Below are positions 53,340 to 64,000 of a stretch of 64,000 nucleotides of DNA, piece after piece (the stretch's first letter is position 1; each line of letters opens with the position of its first letter). This DNA comes from Galeruca laticollis. Its lineage: Eukaryota; Arthropoda; Insecta; Coleoptera; Chrysomelidae. Where the stretch lies: the NCBI GenBank assembly GCA_963921935.1, contig OY998175.1:229112122-229176121 (forward strand), given 5' to 3'. The position numbers and the translations under genes are program-made. The notes beneath the pieces are model-generated. The model was not told the DNA's origin. It worked only from the letters and a program-made list of their open reading frames with translations, and ran no database searches.

Positions 53340-53703
53340 AGATTTTGATATTTTTGCAATCTCTCATTTATGTAAAATTCAATTTTATTTGTGGAATTAA
53401 AATTAATAATTTCTCCAGTAGCGAGTAGTTTATTTTGATATTTTTGTAATTTCTCATTTATGTAAAATTCAATTCTATTTGTGGAATAAAAATTAATAAT
53501 TTCTCCAGCAGCGAGTAGTTTATTTTGATATCTTTGCAGTTTCTCATTTATGTAAAATTCGATTTTATTTGTGGAATTAAAATTAATAATTTCTCCAGTA
53601 GCGAGTAGTTTATTTTGATATTTTTGAAATCTCTCATTTATGTAAAATTCAATTTTATTTGTGGAATTAAAATTAATAATTTCTCCAGTAGCGAGTAGTT
53701 TCA
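53340..53703. repeat. Four 90-bp tandem units
   Basis: GATA anchors at 53347, 53437, 53527 and 53617 give an exact 90-base period. The minus strand is open through all four units and would read a 30-residue repeat, but nothing marks it as a gene. Confidence 0.8.
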
Positions 53704-53962
53704 TTTGTTTGATAGTGGTAAGCAATTAAAGCCTGTTTGCACACTACGTATCCGGAAAGGTCCATAACAACAGACCCCTGGAATTACTGAACCTCCATCT
53801 GTGGCTACCCTGGTAACTCTCGACGCCGTATTTTCGAGAGTTCGGTGGAGTAAACCACCCCAAAAAAATCTGGCGCCCGAGGAAATCTAGGAATTACCGA
53901 AGCCGTGGGTGTCATAGTGACGTCCGTGATTCTTATAAGGGAAAAAAAGCACGTCACATCCT

Positions 53963-54473
53963 ACATCCCACAAAATTGATGCCGTCAACTACAGCAATTA
54001 GACTGATACATTGCGCGAATTTCTTGGCTGGATTTGACTACGAAATTAAACTCAGGAAAACAACAGAGCATGCAAATGCGGACTATTTCTCAAGACTAGA
54101 ACATAATACAGAAAATAAGGAAAGAGAGACAGATGATGATATATTTTACCTAAATCAAATTGCAATGATGCCAATTACTAGAGAGAAAAGCAAAGAAGCT
54201 AGAGCTATGGATCCGGAACTGCACCAGTTATATAAAAATATTCAATCAGGAAAAGGAAACATGAACAATATACATGAATTCTCGTTACAAGATAATTGCA
54301 TTTTCTATGGAATTAGAATCGCAATACCAAAACAATTACAAGCCACTATATTGCAAGAGTTACATACAGCTCATACGGGAATTCTTAAAATGAAAGCACT
54401 GGCACGAAGCTATGTATGGTGGAAAAATATTGATTCCGACATTGAAAAGATGGTAAAGGAGTGTAAAGCATGA
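53963..54473 (+). pseudogene. E2 RNase H end and integrase zinc region
   Basis: TAIRLIHCANFLAGFDYE and NADYFSRLEHN close RNase H. Then QLQATILQELHTAHTGILKM (zinc-binding His) and ARSYVWWKNIDSDIEKMV lead to the CC pair of the integrase zinc finger, where a stop lies (54471-54473). Confidence 0.8.
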
Positions 54474-55495
54474 TGCATGCTTTAAAGAAATCCTATCAAG
54501 TACCCTTGCACAGTTGGGAATATCCAAAAGAACCATGGACTAGAATACATATCGACTATGTGGGGCCTTTCATGAATAATTATTTCTTGATAGTTGTAGA
54601 TGCCTATACAAAGTGACTGGAAGTGATACCTACATCATCTATTACATCGTCAACAACTATTAATATTCTAAAGAAGATGTTCACTACATTTGGATTACCC
54701 TTAATAATAGTATCGGACAACGGCAAAGAAGAAATGCAGAGATTTTTAAAACAAAATGGAATTCAATCAAAATTCACAGCACCTTTCCATCCATCGACCT
54801 ATGGACAAGCAGAAAGATATGTACAAACTTCTAAAAATAAATTAAAGGCCATGATACATGAGGAAGGTACTCTCCAGGACAAACTATCAAAAATGTTAAT
54901 GATGCACAGGAAAACGCCAAATAATTCCACTGGATTGAGTCCTAGTGAAATGATGTATAAAAGATGATATAGAACAAGGATTGATTTGGTTCAAAGGGAA
55001 TTCATAACAGTAATGAACAACAAAAGAGAAGAAATAAAAATAAATAAACAATTCAATGTGGGAGAAACAGTACAGATACGATCGTATGATGACAATAAAT
55101 GGAAATTTGGAGTCATCGTAGAAAAAATAGGAAAATTACGCTATGAGATAAATGCAGATGGAAAAATTAATAAAAGACACGTGGATCAAATATTAAAATC
55201 ACATGTTAAGGACCACACTATGCACAAGGATGAGTCTGTTAGGCAGCATCATCTGCCTGATTCGCAAGAGGAATCACAGGCGGACAAGGGTGTTGACTCT
55301 GAAAAGGAACCAGTTAAGGAGAAACATATTGAGAAAGAGGATCAGACACTAGAGAGATCGGAGCAGCAACCGGCTAATGGAGAGATAGTATATTCGGCCG
55401 AGACTGTTCCTCAGATCAACGAACCGAAACAGGAAGATGTGGTAATTCACCGCAGTACTAGAAACAGAAGGCCGCCCAAACGTTTAGATATATAA
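54474..55495 (+). pseudogene. E2 integrase and C-terminus
   Basis: HIDYVGPFMNNYFLIVVD (first Asp), a TGA at about 54616, IIVSDNGKEEMQRFL (second Asp), then HPSTYGQAERYVQTSKNK (Glu). After a TGA at 54965 the C-terminus reads NVGETVQIRSYDDNKW and RYEINADGKINKRHVDQIL, the Mag-like tail. It ends RRPPKRLDI at 55495, next to the purine tract GAGGGGAAG. Confidence 0.8.
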
Positions 55496-55519
55496 GTTTA
55501 TTAATACAACGAGGGGAAG

Positions 55520-55701
55520 TGTTACGGAGATACATAGCAAATGCACCGTTAGTGAAAACGCCCCTTGGTTAGCTGTCAGTGGAAATATATAGTTGTCAAT
55601 GAGATTACTTAATGTTCATGTATATTATAAGTTTGTTCAAGAATATAATATGACATAAAATATAACTGGAATCTATTATTATTGTTATTCAATACACAAC
55701 A
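55520..55701 (+). repeat. 3' LTR of E2
   Basis: TGTTACGGAGATACATAGC...ATACACAACA, 182 bp, with only a few differences from the 5' LTR. Confidence 0.9.
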
Positions 55702-55706
55702 GTTTA

Positions 55707-57410
55707 AGAAGCTGTTCCACTATTGACTTCTTAGCCCAGTCACAAATTGAACAAGAGAGGCAACGTTGGAGAGATAATTTAGAACGATTACTCGCAATTG
55801 TTAATTTTTTATAGAGAGAGGTTAACATCTGACTCAGATTCGAGTGAGACAAGCGGAAACTTTATAGATTTAGTAAAGTAAATAGCCCGATTTGATCCCA
55901 TGATGAGACTTCACCTAAAACAAGAAAAGGATAAGACGATTAATGACCACTATATCGGAAAAAGTATTCAAAATGAGCTCATACAATTAATGGCAAGTCA
56001 CGTGAAGACTCAAATTTTTGAAAAAATAATAAATAATAAATATTACTCGATTATTCTTGATTGTACTCGCGACGTTTCTCGTGTTGAGCAACTTTCAATT
56101 ATTTTTCAATACAAATATAGCTGAAATTGAAGAACATTTTATTGGTTTCTTATCCGTCGAAAAAACCACAGCTGAGAGTTTGACTAATTATATAATCACA
56201 GAATTAGAGCAATTAGGTATATCATTGCAAAACTGCAGAGGCCAAGGATATGATAATGGTGCCAATATGCGTGGTGAAAAAGTGGTGTCCAAAAACGTAT
56301 CCTTGAAATTAATCCACTTGCTTATTTTTTATCTTGTGGGAGTCATAGCTAGAATCTCATCCTAGGAGATGCAGCAACGTCTAGTGTCCAAGTAAAATCT
56401 TTTTTTTGGTTTGCTACAAAGGTTGTACACTCTATTTGCCGGCTCAAGGCAGAGGTGGACTATTTTAAATGCTAATGTAAAATCGTTATCGCTAAAACCA
56501 CTTTCTGAAACTAGATGGAAGTGCAAGGTAGCATCGGTGAAGGCCGTTAAATACCAACTAAGTGATATATGTGATGCTTTAAAGGATTTAGCAGAAAACA
56601 CAACAGATTGACAGTTGGTCAGTGAATGCCATTATATAGAAAAGGAACTAACTACCTACGAATTTGTAGTTTCACTTGTCATATGGTATGACATTCCTAC
56701 AAAAATAAATGTTATAAGTAAAATGTGACAAAGCGAAAACATGCACTTTTATGTGGCTATACAACACCTAGACGCATTCACAAATTGGCTCGCTAATTAT
56801 CGAGAAAATGGTTTTCAGTCAGCAAGAGAAATATCCGAGAAAAATGATATTGACAGACAGTTCAAAGAAGTCAGAATACGACGTAAAAAAGGTATTTTGA
56901 TTATGAAGGGGAAGATGAAGCTCATGAATTGAAAGCGGAAGAAATTTTCATAATAAACTATTTTTATGTCATTGTCGACAATGTGCGCGCAAGCTGTCAT
57001 CCTAGGTTTGAGGCTCTTAAACATCATGAGAGCATATTTGGTTTCATGTATAATATAAAAAAATTAAAGGAAATTAGTGATAGTGAACATTTAAAGCAAT
57101 ATCTATGACAGTAGGAGAATCATGTGCTATTGATGGACATGAATTGTACGAAGAACTGAATATGTTCATCCGTGTGTATGAAAGAAACAATGACATTATC
57201 TCGGTGCTAAAATACATAATAGAAAAAAAATTAACTGAAGTTTACTCCACTATTGAAATAGTCCTGAGAATTATTGCTACCACACCTGTTACAGTTGCGT
57301 CTGCTGAAAGAAGTTTTTCGAGGCTTAAAATTATTAAAACATATTTGATGAATTCGATGACACAAGATCGGCTATTCTTTCAATCGAAAATGACGTCGCT
57401 CATTCGTTAG
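55707..57410 (+). pseudogene. hAT transposase, catalytic part and dimerisation domain
   Basis: Resumes the frame cut at 49178: FLAQSQIEQERQRWRDNL, then FDPMMRLHLKQEKDKT, KIINNKYYSIILDCTRDVS (catalytic-type Asp), AEIEEHFIGFLSVEKTTAES, CRGQGYDNGANMRGE (second Asp block). Later pieces (ETRWKCKVASVKAVKYQ) end in the hAT dimerisation region VTVASAERSFSRLKIIKTYL. There are at least five breaks. This is a DUF4371/ZMYM-type hAT transposase, no longer functional. Confidence 0.85.
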
Positions 57411-57682
57411 ATTATTGTGCTTTAATTAAATATTTTAGTCTTAGGAAAAGCCGCAAACATCAATTTTAAAATGTATAATTGTAAATCTTTCAATGTAAAA
57501 TATTTTAAAACTCAAATTTGATTCATTTGTATAATTTTAGCATTTCTCTTAAACATGACAACTACCTAAACCAAACAACCAGACCTACTTTCGCATCACA
57601 TACTTTTCACGAAGGACAAAAGGCCTCGCAAAGACCTGCTGCCCGGAGCCTCGCAATGGGTAAGGCCGCCACTGGAGCCGCA

Positions 57683-57832
57683 TAATAAAAATTTCAGGAA
57701 TCCGAAGGTTCCAGAAAGTGGTTCTAACATATAAGAGACTACCTACGAGCAGTTAGTTTTGTCAACAATAAAATCTGGTAATGAACAGACGTTGTGTTAA
57801 AAACTATTTAAATAAATAAGAAAAACATTACA
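57683..57832 (+). repeat. LTR of gypsy D, right part
   Basis: TAATAAAAATTTCAGGAATC to AAAACATTACA, the usual family ending. With 42127-42197 it makes an LTR of about 220 bp, much shorter than the LTRs of A-C. Confidence 0.65.
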
Positions 57833-58795
57833 TTATCTCTAAAATCAAAAAGTGAATATAGACTTTAACCTGCAATACTTTTGAGTTGATTCGACATTTT
57901 TTAGCCTAGACTTTGCAGTTCAGATAATAGGACATTTCCCGCGTTTTTCCTATATTATTAAATCGATTTTCTTTCGGAAACCGATATTTTCGAAGAAAAA
58001 CACTGTCGGAAAATACACGCATACCTTGACCTTTAAATTTTCATGCTATCAGGGTAACTTGTAAGTAAAAACATAAGGAATCGAAAGCCTCACTTCTGAT
58101 GACACACTATTGAAATGAATAGCGCTTCATTTTAAATAAACTAGGGACTCGTTTCGTATTTCCGTTGGATAAAAATTGAAAACTGTTCCCATTTTTGAAA
58201 AAATGTGTGTAGGAAACGATGGTACGCTTTTTATACGCAGTATTTCTGTTGGCACCTCAACAATTTCCCACAGACATTAATTTTCACGAGAATTAAAGCA
58301 ATGGCAAGTAATTTTTCCGGCGTAAATCAGTAGGTAAATGCAGTAAGTCGTAAAAAATGTATTACCAAGTTAACAGCTTCTGTTATAGATCAGTAGCGGG
58401 TACATTAATAAACCAAAGATTCTTTTCATGGCATGTATCAAATAATATCACATGTACTGCCCCCAAATTGTAATGGAAAACACTCTTAAATTATATTCTA
58501 TCGCGTTGATTGTTTTATAAACTCCATTGACAAGTTTACCCAATATTTTAATTTGTTTTTTTTATTTAAAAAATGGTTTCCCTTTCAGTTACGACTATGG
58601 TAAATTGTTTGTCGCGTTAATACGTCGAAAAGTGTATAGAAAAAACAGCACGAAACAAATGCAACCCAAACGATTTTTAAGTATGCTTATTGGGGTCAAG
58701 CAAAAGCATTGTAACCCTCAACTAGGGGTGAAAATGAAAATATGTGCCAGTGCCGACTTCAAGTTGTTTGTAACCGTTTTATATCGATTATTGTA
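57833..58795. other. No recognisable gene
   Basis: AT-rich. An 89-codon frame at 58527-58796 shows no known motif and runs into the satellite boundary. Nothing else noted. Confidence 0.4.
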
Positions 58796-61680
58796 ACACA
58801 ATTTTTCATGATTCTCATTTTACAACGTTCTAGAATAATTTATATTCTTGTAGAACTTACCAGAATGTTCTTGATCAATTAATTGCATTTTAAAATTCCC
58901 AGGAACATTCTTACATATTTTAATTTATACTTTACGCTCCTAGAGTATTCTAGAACATTTCGGGTACATTCTGTATTGTTGTAAATAGTATTAGAACGAT
59001 TAAAATTACTGCAAAATATTCTAGAACACTATTATTAATTAGAGAATATTTTACGACGTTTTAGGATAATTTATATTCTTATAAAATATTCCAGATTGTT
59101 CTTGATCAGTTAAGAACATTTTAAAATTCCCAGAAACATTCTTATATGTTTTAGTTTATTCCTCACGTTTCTAAAGTATTCTAGAAACTTTTCGGAACAT
59201 TCTACGTTGTTGTCAATAATTTTAGAACATTTCAAATTACCGTCAAATGTTCTAGAACATTATTATTCATCACAGAAAATGTTACAACGTTTTAGAATAA
59301 TTTATATTCTTATAGAACCTACCATACTGTTCTTGGTCAGTTTAGAACATTTTAAAATGTCCAGGAACATTCTCATATTCTTTACAGTTCTACAGTATTC
59401 TAGAACATTTTAGGAACATTCTGAATTATTGTAAATAATTTTAGAACGTGTCAAATTCCTATAGAATGTTCTAGAACATTCTTATTAATTACAGAACGGT
59501 TCTACAATAATTTGTATTCTTACAGAACATACAGGAATGTTCTTTATCGGTTTAGAAAATTTCATAATGGCCAGGAACATTCTCACATGTTTTACTATAT
59601 ACTTTACGTTTCTTTAGAGTAGTTTAGAACTTTTTGGGAACATTCCATATTGTTGTAAATGATTTAAGATCGTTTTAAATTACTGTCGAATGTTCTAGAA
59701 TATTCTTATTCATCGCCAAACATTTTACAACATTCTAGGATAATTTATGTTCTTGGAGAACATACAAGAATGTTCTTGATTAGTTCAGAACATTTTAAAT
59801 TAATGAGGAACATTATAATTCAAACGATATCATTTTTGTGAACATTTTCACACTTCCTAGAATGTCTGGCATTTTCTGGTAACATTCTCATCTACTTCAA
59901 AATCTTTTGGAACATTTTTTAGAATGGTATAGATCGTTATGGAACATACCAGAATGTTCTTGATTCATTTAGAACATTTTAAATTGATGAGGAACATTCT
60001 AAACCACTCAATATCCTGTTTTAGAACATTTTCAAACCTCTTCGAATATCTGAGATTATTTTGGAACAAATCAAATTACTCTAAAACCTTCTTGAACATT
60101 CTTAAACGACGCAGATTATTCCAGAATTATTTAAACCTTTATGGAACATACCAGAATGATTTTTATAAGTTTAGAATATTTTAAATTAATGAGGAACATT
60201 ATGAATCACACAATATCATTTTTGAAAACATTTTCAAACTTTCTAGAATATCTGCGATTTTTTAGGGACATTCTCAATTACTCCAAAATCTTTTGAAACA
60301 TTTTAAATTACTCTAGAACCTTTGAGGACATCCTCAAACGTCACATATTGTTTTAGAATGTTTGAGATCGTTATGGAACATACCAGAACGTTCTTGATTC
60401 ATTTAGAACATTTTAAATTGATGAGGAACATTCTAATCCACTCAATATCCTGTTGGAGAACATTTTCAACCCTCTTAGAATACCTGAGATTATTTTGGAT
60501 CATTTCGAAATACTCTAAAACCTTCTAGAACATTCTTAAACCATACAGATTATTTTAGAATGATTTAAACCTTTATGGAACATACCGGAATGTTTTTGAT
60601 TAGTTTAGACTAGTTTAAATTAATGAGGATCATTATAAATCACACAATATCATTTTTGAAATCATTTTCAAACTTCCTGGAATATCTGGGATTTTATAGA
60701 AACATTTTCAACTATTCCAGAATATTTTGGAACATTTTAAATTACTCTAGAGCCTTTTAGATCACTTTCAATTACTATAGAACCTTCTAGAACATTATCA
60801 AACAACACAGATTATTTTAGAATGGTATAGATCGTTATGGAACATACCAGAATGTTCTTGATTCATTTAGTACATTTTAAATGGATGAGGAACATTCTAA
60901 ACCACTCAATATCCTGTTTTAGAACATTTTCAACCCTCTTAGAATATCTGAGATTATTTTGAAATATTTCAAAATACTCTAAAACCTTCTAGAGCGTTCT
61001 TAAGCGACACAGATTATTTTACAATGATTTAAACCATTATGGAACATACCACAATGTTCTGGATTAGTTTAGAACATTTTAAATTAATGAGGAACATTAT
61101 AAATCACACAATATCATTTTTGAAATTATTTTTAAACTTCCTAGAATGTCTGGAATTTTCTAGGAAAATTTTCAATTACTCCAGAATATTTTGGAAGATT
61201 TTAAATTACTCTAGAGCATTCTCAAACGACACAGATTGTTTCAGTATGGGTTAGATCGTTATGGAACATGCCAGAATGTTCTTGATGATATTCGAACATT
61301 TTAAATCAATAAGAAAGATTCTAAACCCCCAATATCCTATTTTAGATTATTTTTAAACGACACAGATTATATTTTAGAATGATTTAGACCTTTATGGAAC
61401 ATAACAGAATGTTTTTGATGAGCTTTTTAGGAATATTACTGCTACTAAATTACTCCAGAATATTTTGGAACACCTTAATTTACTCTAGGGCTTCCTAAAA
61501 CATTTTTAAACTATACATATTATATTTTATACGATTTAGACTTTTATGAGACATGTTAGAATGTTCTTGATGAATTTAGAAAATTTTAAATTGACGGGGA
61601 ACAAATTAAATCGTCGGTATGGGATAAGTAAGTACGGAACATTATAGAACGTTCTCCAAAATTCTGTAACTTACTTACTT
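58796..61680. repeat. Degenerate satellite rich in TTCTAGAACATTC
   Basis: About 2.9 kb built from variants of AGAACATTTTAAATT and TTCTAGAACATT. From about 59930 two related monomers alternate. Type A has GATGAGGAACATTCTAAACC and type B AATGAGGAACATTATAAATC. Anchors at 59936, 60370, 60835 and 61258 give a higher-order unit of about 423-465 bp. Many sites have the form GAA and TTC alternating every five bases, the heat shock element rule. Examples with three or four units: 59464-59481, 59688-59705, 60089-60101, 60523-60535. Confidence 0.8.
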
Positions 61681-62059
61681 TCATAGTTTTCTTGAATCCT
61701 ACTCTGAATTTATGACCAAAACGTCTCTTTAATGCCATTCGACACGCGATACACGCCTCCAGACGAACGTGCCGTAATCCATTTTTGAGAAATAACGATT
61801 ATTAATATTTTTGCGTCTAATTTAATAATAATAATAACTTGTACCCTCTTATAACGAGACCGATAAGTCATTTATTACTGAGAAAATCTAGGTACGTGTG
61901 TCGCTAATTTGTGATATAAAAAAAATTACTCGTTATGGCCCATAATTCAAGCACACACTTATGAAATTGGAAATTACAGTCTAAAACGTGTCCCGAATTG
62001 GAATTACTATCAGCATTCTAACGTTGCATACCTGTTTCTGATTAATTTTTTTAGGCAAC
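61681..62059. other. Spacer between satellites, nothing recognised
   Basis: AT-rich with an ATA-rich patch near 61800-61840. No gene or repeat unit identified. Confidence 0.4.
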
Positions 62060-62280
62060 CATATTAACAAGTCGCTTATATCAATAAAAATGTCGCTTAC
62101 ACCAAGTAAGTGTAGGTTCTCGTTATCCAGCATCATTGAAAAAAGCGTCCCACACTGCATTTCACAGCGTTACACCTAAGTCCTTTATACCATTCGAGTT
62201 AGCGTAAATTATACCATTTTGCAGCGTTACAATACATTACAACGCTTATACCATTTGTTCTAATCAACCCTTTTTTACGT
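62060..62280. repeat. Second satellite family, short block
   Basis: Variants of CAGCGTTAC and CGCTTATACCATT alternate (for example 62168, 62221, 62250). Same words fill 63040-64000. Confidence 0.65.
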
Positions 62281-63039
62281 GGGCTAATAGATGGAATGGA
62301 TAGTTCTTTGTTGTTAGCTGATGCTCTCGAAGGACCAAATGATTGTATTCACTGATGTAGGATGTATGATGAAATGTATGAAGAAATTAAACACTTATGT
62401 CACGTTCATTTTTTTATATTGCAGGAATTTATAACTTTTTTATTTTTGCGTAGACAATTAAGAACTCACTTGTACATACGCGTTACACTGTGATTATTTT
62501 GCACATAATATGAGGGAATAATGGATAATTGAAGATTAAATACACATGTTTGTTACCGGGATAAAAAACGCCGGTTGCTCTTATAACTTGAGTACCTTTA
62601 TGTACCACGGTTAAATGATGAAGAGGCAAAATGTAAGGTAGATGGCGTATTTATACGTCGGTTGACGTAGTTGCGAGAAAGGAGCAAAATATTAGGATCT
62701 GGCCAATGGGATAAAAGAGTTTTAAAACGTTACGGTCAGATACAGCGAGTGAAAGTTGGCAGTTAGGGTGATTTTTTTTGGGGCCTGAAATGTTTCGTAG
62801 ATACAGATAACAGAGTTTTTATGAAGCGATACGGTGTCGGACACTTTGAAGTATTCATTGGAATTTCAGAAAACTATATTTATCTGTATTTCTTATATGG
62901 TAGTAAAGTTAAAATGAATTTTTTGTTGATGTAAGGAAATATTAAATGTTGAGAAGAAGGATATATTTAGTTATATGTTTTGAGCAGAATATTCGAATTG
63001 TATTATACAGGGTAAGTTGAAAATAAAAATCACAGGAGA
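62281..63039. other. Non-repetitive stretch inside the second satellite, no gene
   Basis: No open frame worth calling. TATACAGGGTAAGTTG near 63004 marks the return of repeat sequence. Confidence 0.4.
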
Positions 63040-64000
63040 ATTTGGTAATTTAATCAAATTCAACACCATTCAAGTGACGCTTATGACCAATGTCATGGTA
63101 TTTTGTACCATTATCAAAGCATCGCTTGTATCATTGAATAACATCGGTTATACAAAGTGTCACTTCTCCTTTTGGAACAACGTTCAAATCAGCGTCACTT
63201 TTAACATATCCCAGCATTCCACCATGTCGCTAATGCCATTCAAATCAGCGTCATTTATACCATTTCGCAATGCATATATCATTCAAAGCAACCCTTATGT
63301 CATACAAACAAATGTCATGGTATTTGCGGCGTTACTAAACGTCGCTCATAACATTAAACATGTCGCTTATACCAAATAAGTGTCGCTCCTTCTTTCGCAA
63401 CACCATTCAAAATAGCGTCACTCGTACCATTTTGTAGCGTTACGCCATATTACAACGCTTATATCATGCAACGGGACACTTGTGCCATTTAATACATTGT
63501 CATAAATTTGGCAGCGTTACCAATGTGTCGCTTACGTCATTGAATCACTGCGCTCATACAAAGTGCTGCTTCTCATTTTAAAATTAGTCGCCTATACCAT
63601 TCATATCAGCGTAACTTATACCATTGTGCAGCGTTACACTACATTACAACGCTTATTCCATTCAAAGCGACGCTTGTGTCATCTAAACAAATGTCACGGT
63701 ATTTTGCAGCGTTACCATAGCGTAACTTATGTTACTCTTTTATCACTAAACATGCAACTTATACCAAGTGTCGCTCCTCATTTTACAAGGAGCCGCTTAC
63801 ATCCTTAAACTCAGAGCCACTTACAGCATTTCGCAGCATAACTAACATGACGCTTATACCATTCAACACGTAATAATTTTACAGCGTCGTATATCATTAA
63901 ATAATATATAAAAGTAACGTAACGTCGCTTCTCATATCGTACCATTTAATGAAATATCACTTATATCATTTTGTAGCGTTACCAACGCATAGATTATACC
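63040..64000. repeat. Second satellite family, long block (runs off the window)
   Basis: Degenerate repeats of GCAGCGTTAC (63512, 63632, 63707 and others), CGCTTATACCATTCAA and AAATGTCATGGTATTTTG, spaced some 40-75 bases apart. Short open frames within it (63017-63379, 63563-63808) are by-products of the repeat. Confidence 0.7.

Larger units (their letters stand above)
51944..53958. mobile_element. 2-kb LTR-like insertion in E2
   Basis: Begins TGTAACG and ends CGTCACA, inverted as in LTRs, with a TCCT duplication on each side (51940-51943, 53959-53962). E2's RNase H frame reads across once it is removed. The likeliest reading is a solo long LTR of an unplaced element. Inside are a 289-bp tandem duplication (from 52420 and 52709) and four 90-bp units (53340-53703). 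A site TGGCGCCCGA at 53871 resembles a primer-binding site but lies inside the insert, which a simple solo LTR would not predict. Confidence 0.6.
49179..55701 (+). mobile_element. Short-LTR Ty3/gypsy element E2 (Mag-like)
   Basis: LTRs 49179-49362 and 55520-55701, perfect 5-bp target duplication GTTTA (49174-49178, 55702-55706). The left LTR starts CG instead of TG, one mutation. Order: gag, protease, RT, RNase H, integrase. A 2-kb LTR-like insertion (51944-53958) splits RNase H. The element sits in the hAT transposase. Confidence 0.9.
42198..57674 (+). mobile_element. hAT DNA transposon, 15.5 kb with nested elements
   Basis: Terminal inverted repeats CAGTGGCGGCCTTA and TAAGGCCGCCACTG are perfect over 14 bases. 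The flanking 8-bp duplication GAGCCGCA (42190-42197, 57675-57682) is perfect, as expected for hAT. The transposase (48560-49178 and 55707-57410) is split by element E2. Gypsy C and Penelope palindrome pieces lie in the left part. Without insertions the hAT would be near 4.3 kb. Confidence 0.9.
24110..57832 (+). mobile_element. Ty3/gypsy copy D, spread over 33.7 kb by nested insertions
   Basis: Pieces in order: gag (24110-24850), protease (24880-25370), RT (25630-26037), RNase H (26611-26740, 35207-35386, 39994-40204), integrase (to 40763), integrase end and macro domain (41214-42126), LTR (42127-42197 plus 57683-57832). Two insertions (E1 and the hAT) are framed by exact target-site duplications. 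The others are less clean. All coding parts are badly decayed, so this is the oldest copy of the family here. The 5' LTR was not found. Confidence 0.8.

Noticed and set aside
52420..53703. CRISPR-like array
   Set aside because: The units are 90 and 289 bp tandem repeats without short repeat-spacer alternation, and this is eukaryotic DNA.
53222..53725. A repeat-protein gene on the minus strand
   Set aside because: The frame is a by-product of a 90-bp tandem repeat within an LTR-like insert. No promoter, start context or homologue is visible.
53871..53880. Lysine-tRNA primer-binding site of a retrovirus-like element
   Set aside because: Ten bases match, but it lies inside the insert with no LTR end just before it and no gag after it. 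Recorded only as a curiosity.
63017..63808. Two short open frames at 63017-63379 and 63563-63808
   Set aside because: Both lie in degenerate repeat sequence and encode only the repeat words.

Overview
This window looks like insect nuclear DNA from a large, repeat-rich genome. It is AT-rich, has no operon structure, and is packed with insect-type elements: Jockey-, I- and LOA-like non-LTR elements, Ty3/gypsy elements with short LTRs, a Penelope-like element, hAT and P-like DNA transposons, and one tail of TTAGG/CCTAA units. A beetle is plausible but I cannot prove the order. I recognise no ordinary host gene, tRNA, rRNA or CRISPR array. Nearly everything is a mobile element, broken by frameshifts and nested inside others.

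Layout. 1-3116: 3' part of Ty3/gypsy element A (+). 3174-10090: a Jockey-like element (-), split by a LOA-like insertion at 3678-6523. 10110-12956: truncated I-like element (-). 12957-14310: no gene. 14315-14527: Penelope-like fragment fused to gypsy element B (14528-18232, -). 18236-18490 Penelope tail and 18793-19088 Ty1/copia trace. 19656-23345: Penelope-like element (+) with hammerhead-like ribozymes at both ends and a small THAP-encoding P-like transposon (22165-23015) inside its tail. 24110-57832: one old gypsy copy, D, spread over about 33.7 kb by insertions. These are an I-like element (27125-32703) between 1.2-kb direct repeats, an inverted-repeat segment (33883-35206), a complete short-LTR gypsy E1 (35387-39993, -), a LOA fragment (40764-41212), and in D's own LTR a 15.5-kb hAT (42198-57674). 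The hAT in turn holds gypsy C (42973-47500, inside a Penelope palindrome) and gypsy E2 (49179-55701), which holds a 2-kb LTR-like insert. 58796-61680 and 62060-64000 are two degenerate satellite-like arrays.

How the parts fit together. Elements A, B, C and D are one gypsy family. Its pol ends, after integrase, in a macro domain resembling the TARG1/OARD1 ADP-ribosyl hydrolases, followed by a CCCH zinc finger. The macro domain is present in all four copies. B and C are internally deleted versions that lost protease, RT and most of RNase H through the same junction, so gag reads straight into integrase. They probably moved with enzymes from full-length relatives.

The most unusual items are the retroelement macro/CCCH tail, the gag-integrase deletion lineage, the hammerhead-like motifs in the Penelope ends, the THAP-only P-like transposon, the 1.2-kb direct repeats bounding an I element, and a satellite rich in heat-shock-element-like triplets. 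All reading frames were compared by eye. No alignment or database search was run.
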